From Acidobacteriota bacterium (lineage in GTDB: Bacteria; Acidobacteriota; Thermoanaerobaculia; Multivoradales; UBA5704): a DNA stretch of 6,185 bases. Below are positions 4,210 to 6,185 of this stretch, piece by piece. The translations under genes were made by a program, and so were the position numbers. Under the pieces are notes generated by a model. The model worked only from the letters and a program-made list of their open reading frames with translations, did not search any database and had not been told where the DNA came from. The DNA lies in NCBI GenBank assembly GCA_003223675.1, contig QHVW01000732.1, positions 1 through 6,185 of the forward strand, read 5' to 3'. Each line of letters begins with the position of its first letter. Positions within the stretch are counted from its first letter, which is position 1.

Positions 4210-6185
4210 ATGCACCTCAGCAGGCATACGTTCCGGTTTTCCGTGGATGACAAGAAGCAGGTACTGCTCTATAACCCGCTCAACGGCGCGATGGATCTGA
4301 TCGAAAAATCCCAGCTCAACAAGCTCAATACGGCAGTGCGGCACGGGAATGAGTCCGCGCTCGCGGATGGCAGTCTCGACTACATGCTCGATCGGGGGTA
4401 CGTCTACCCGAGCCCTGAAGACGAGCAGGCCGCGCTGGTGCGGGGATATGAAGAGTTCAAGGCCCGCGAGCAGAAATCAAACCTGCGTTTCGTCATTCTT
4501 CCCACCTATCAGTGCAGCTCACGCTGCAGTTACTGCTTCATCGGCGAGGCGATCGGCCAGGAACGGCTGATGGCCGACGAGGTGATGGACCTCGCGTTCT
4601 CCGCCATGGACTCCATCGCCGAAGAGCGCGGCAAGGGTTGCACCCGGCAATTGAGCCTCTTCGGAGGCGAGCCGTTGATCAACACCCCCAACCAGCGGCG
4701 CACGGTGGAGAGAATTCTACAGAAGGGAGTCGAGCGTAACTTCCTGATCGATATTGTTTCGAATGGTTTCGACCTCGTCCATTACGCAGATCTTTTGAAG
4801 CAGTATGGCGTCTTCAAGACCCAGGTCACCTTTGACGGCATGCGCGACTACCACAACCAGCGGCGGGTCTCGGTCGATGGACAGGGTCCGAGCTTCGACC
4901 GGATCGTCGCCGGCGTCGACGCGGCTCTCGAACGGGATTTGACCTTGAACGTGAGAGTACTGCTGGATCGCAACAGCATCGAGACCCTGCCGGAGCTCGT
5001 GTCGTTCTTCAAAGAGAAGCAGTGGTTCGCGAGCCCACACTTCAGCATCCACATCGGCTCGGTTTTCGACTGCTTCCGTTGCCAACCGACGGAGGAGACC
5101 GTCAAGCATCTCGGAGTGCACGAGGGGAACCGGAAGCTCTATCAGCTCTGCTCGGAGGACCGGTCGATCGCCGAGCTGCTGGCCATCGACTGGCAGGGCG
5201 TCCGTCGCTTTGTATACACGGGCAAGCTCTTCCCTCCCACCTACAAGACCTGCTTCGGCGGGACGCGGACGTTCGCCTTCGATCCGAATGGCGGCATCTA
5301 CGCCTGTGAGACCACGGCGGGACGACCGGAGTATCAGATCGGGCGTTTCTCCCCGGAGCTCGAGCTCAACCGTGACCTCATTCAAGCCCTGGAGGATCGG
5401 ACCATCCTGACCATCCCGGGGTGCAAGCAGTGTCCCCAGGCTCTCCTCTGCGCGGGCGGTTGCGCGTTCAACGCCGTCGTCACGAACGGCTCGCTGATGT
5501 CGCCGGGCTGTCGCTTGATGAAAGAAACCTTGCAGTACGGATTCGATCTCTACTGGCCGGACATCGCAGCCCAACTGAAGGGTCCGGACGAAGTCACGGA
5601 GCTGCCTGAGGAGGTCGCGGACGTGGCGTGCTGCGCGCCCTCTCCGGAGCTGGTCCAGTCGTTCTACGCCGCGGCAGCGGAGTCGCCGGCCCCGGCGCTG
5701 TGTTGTCCAACAAAGTACGCGCCCGAGCTCGTCAGCCACATTCGCAAGGACGCTCTGGACCGGTCGTATGGCTGTGGCTCCCCGGTGCTCGAGGCTGCGC
5801 TGCGCCCCGGCGAGGTGGTCGTCGACCTCGGCTGCGGCAGCGGGATCGACGCCTTCCTGGCGGCGCGCTTCGTCGGCCGGGATGGACGGGTCATCGGTGT
5901 GGACATGACCGAAGACATGCTGCAGCAGGGCCGCCAGTATCAGCCCGCGGTCGCTGAAACTCTTGGCTACGACGTGGTCGAGCTCCGCTCGGGGGCGATC
6001 GAGCGCGTGCCGCTTGAAGACGAAGTCGCCGACGTGGTCGTCTCGAATTGCGTGCTGAACCTCTCGACCGACAAAGGGAGCGTCCTCCGGGAGGCTCTTC
6101 GGATCCTCAAGCCGGGAGGTCGCCTGTGCCTCTCCGACGTGGTCTCCGACCGACCGTTGACCGATCACCTGCGCAATGACCCGGA
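4210..6185 (+). CDS. Radical SAM/SPASM peptide maturase fused to an ArsM-like methyltransferase, 3' end outside the window
   Basis: The frame is open from ATG 4210 to the right edge (658 complete codons), so the C-terminus is missing. Residues 1-95 form an N-terminal region (LLYNPLNGAMDLI... LDRGYVYPSPED) of the kind that precedes the radical SAM core in many peptide maturases; it may help bind the leader. The core has C102-x3-C106-x2-C109 (CSSRCSYC), which holds the [4Fe-4S] cluster that cleaves SAM, and GGEP at 152-155. A SPASM domain follows: C348-x12-G-x4-C366, then C405-x2-C408-x5-C414-x3-C418, then C434, enough for two auxiliary clusters. From about 495 comes a class I methyltransferase with VVDLGCGSG (537-545), GVDMT (acidic residue D565), SNCVLNL (C614) and LKPGG. 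LCCPTKY (C498, C499), YGCGSP (C522) and SNC match the arsenite-binding cysteine positions of ArsM. Probable substrate: the 64-residue peptide just upstream, probably in the same operon. The chemistry is not known: thioether, carbon-carbon or epimer formation plus methylation are all possible. Confidence 0.88.
   Translation, partial: MHLSRHTFRFSVDDKKQVLLYNPLNGAMDLIEKSQLNKLNTAVRHGNESALADGSLDYMLDRGYVYPSPEDEQAALVRGYEEFKAREQKSNLRFVILPTYQCSSRCSYCFIGEAIGQERLMADEVMDLAFSAMDSIAEERGKGCTRQLSLFGGEPLINTPNQRRTVERILQKGVERNFLIDIVSNGFDLVHYADLLKQYGVFKTQVTFDGMRDYHNQRRVSVDGQGPSFDRIVAGVDAALERDLTLNVRVLLDRNSIETLPELVSFFKEKQWFASPHFSIHIGSVFDCFRCQPTEETVKHLGVHEGNRKLYQLCSEDRSIAELLAIDWQGVRRFVYTGKLFPPTYKTCFGGTRTFAFDPNGGIYACETTAGRPEYQIGRFSPELELNRDLIQALEDRTILTIPGCKQCPQALLCAGGCAFNAVVTNGSLMSPGCRLMKETLQYGFDLYWPDIAAQLKGPDEVTELPEEVADVACCAPSPELVQSFYAAAAESPAPALCCPTKYAPELVSHIRKDALDRSYGCGSPVLEAALRPGEVVVDLGCGSGIDAFLAARFVGRDGRVIGVDMTEDMLQQGRQYQPAVAETLGYDVVELRSGAIERVPLEDEVADVVVSNCVLNLSTDKGSVLREALRILKPGGRLCLSDVVSDRPLTDHLRNDP

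Noticed and set aside
4146..4250. A 34-codon plus-strand frame starting MGRRLAILCWFG between the peptide and enzyme genes
   Set aside because: No ribosome site precedes its ATG, it overlaps the start of the enzyme gene by 41 bases, and its sequence has no precursor-like pattern.
3817..4344. Minus-strand open frames of 82 and 92 codons over the peptide gene and the start of the enzyme gene
   Set aside because: Both lie antisense to the better supported plus-strand peptide and enzyme genes and have no ribosome site or recognisable motif.
4717..6168. A 483-codon minus-strand open frame
   Set aside because: It is antisense to the radical SAM/methyltransferase gene, whose motifs on the plus strand are unambiguous.

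Overview
The window is GC-rich bacterial DNA with two divergently facing blocks and no RNA genes, CRISPR array or recognisable transposon. Proteins built from ELWxxDGT repeats are common in large-genome Myxococcota and Acidobacteriota (for example Thermoanaerobaculia). That, with the high GC, suggests such a lineage; this is an inference and no marker gene is present.

Left block (1-3683, minus strand): two consecutive genes for exported ELWxxDGT-repeat proteins. The upstream gene (3683 down to 872) appears broken twice. About one surplus base just after the signal-peptide region puts the start codon and signal peptide in a different frame from the repeats. An in-frame amber codon at 1625-1627 replaces the Trp of one repeat. 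As read it gives open frames 1625-3592 and 872-1588. The downstream gene (875 down past the left edge) overlaps its stop by ATGA, starts with a clean signal peptide, and is intact as far as visible. The long plus-strand open frames across this block are antisense shadows of the GC-rich repeat codons.

Divergent intergenic region (3684-3949): no convincing -35/-10 pair was found, but there are three inverted repeats. They are a 9-bp perfect stem at 3757-3778, a 14-bp perfect palindrome inside 3793-3812, and an interrupted 10-bp hairpin at 3852-3878 that would lie upstream of, or in the leader of, the plus-strand genes.

Right block (3950-6185, plus strand): the most interesting part. A 64-residue peptide gene with a strong Shine-Dalgarno sequence and a Cys-Cys-Asn-Tyr-Asp segment is followed after 65 bases by a long gene running off the right edge. 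That gene encodes a radical SAM/SPASM protein with all three expected Fe-S cysteine sets, fused to a C-terminal methyltransferase domain that closely resembles arsenite methyltransferase ArsM and keeps its YGCG and SNC cysteines. Small peptide plus adjacent radical SAM/SPASM enzyme is the hallmark of a ribosomally made, post-translationally modified peptide (RiPP). The ArsM-like fusion suggests a two-step modification, possibly involving methylation of the peptide or of a thiol-bound metalloid. I do not recognise this as a characterised RiPP class. Any further genes lie beyond the window.
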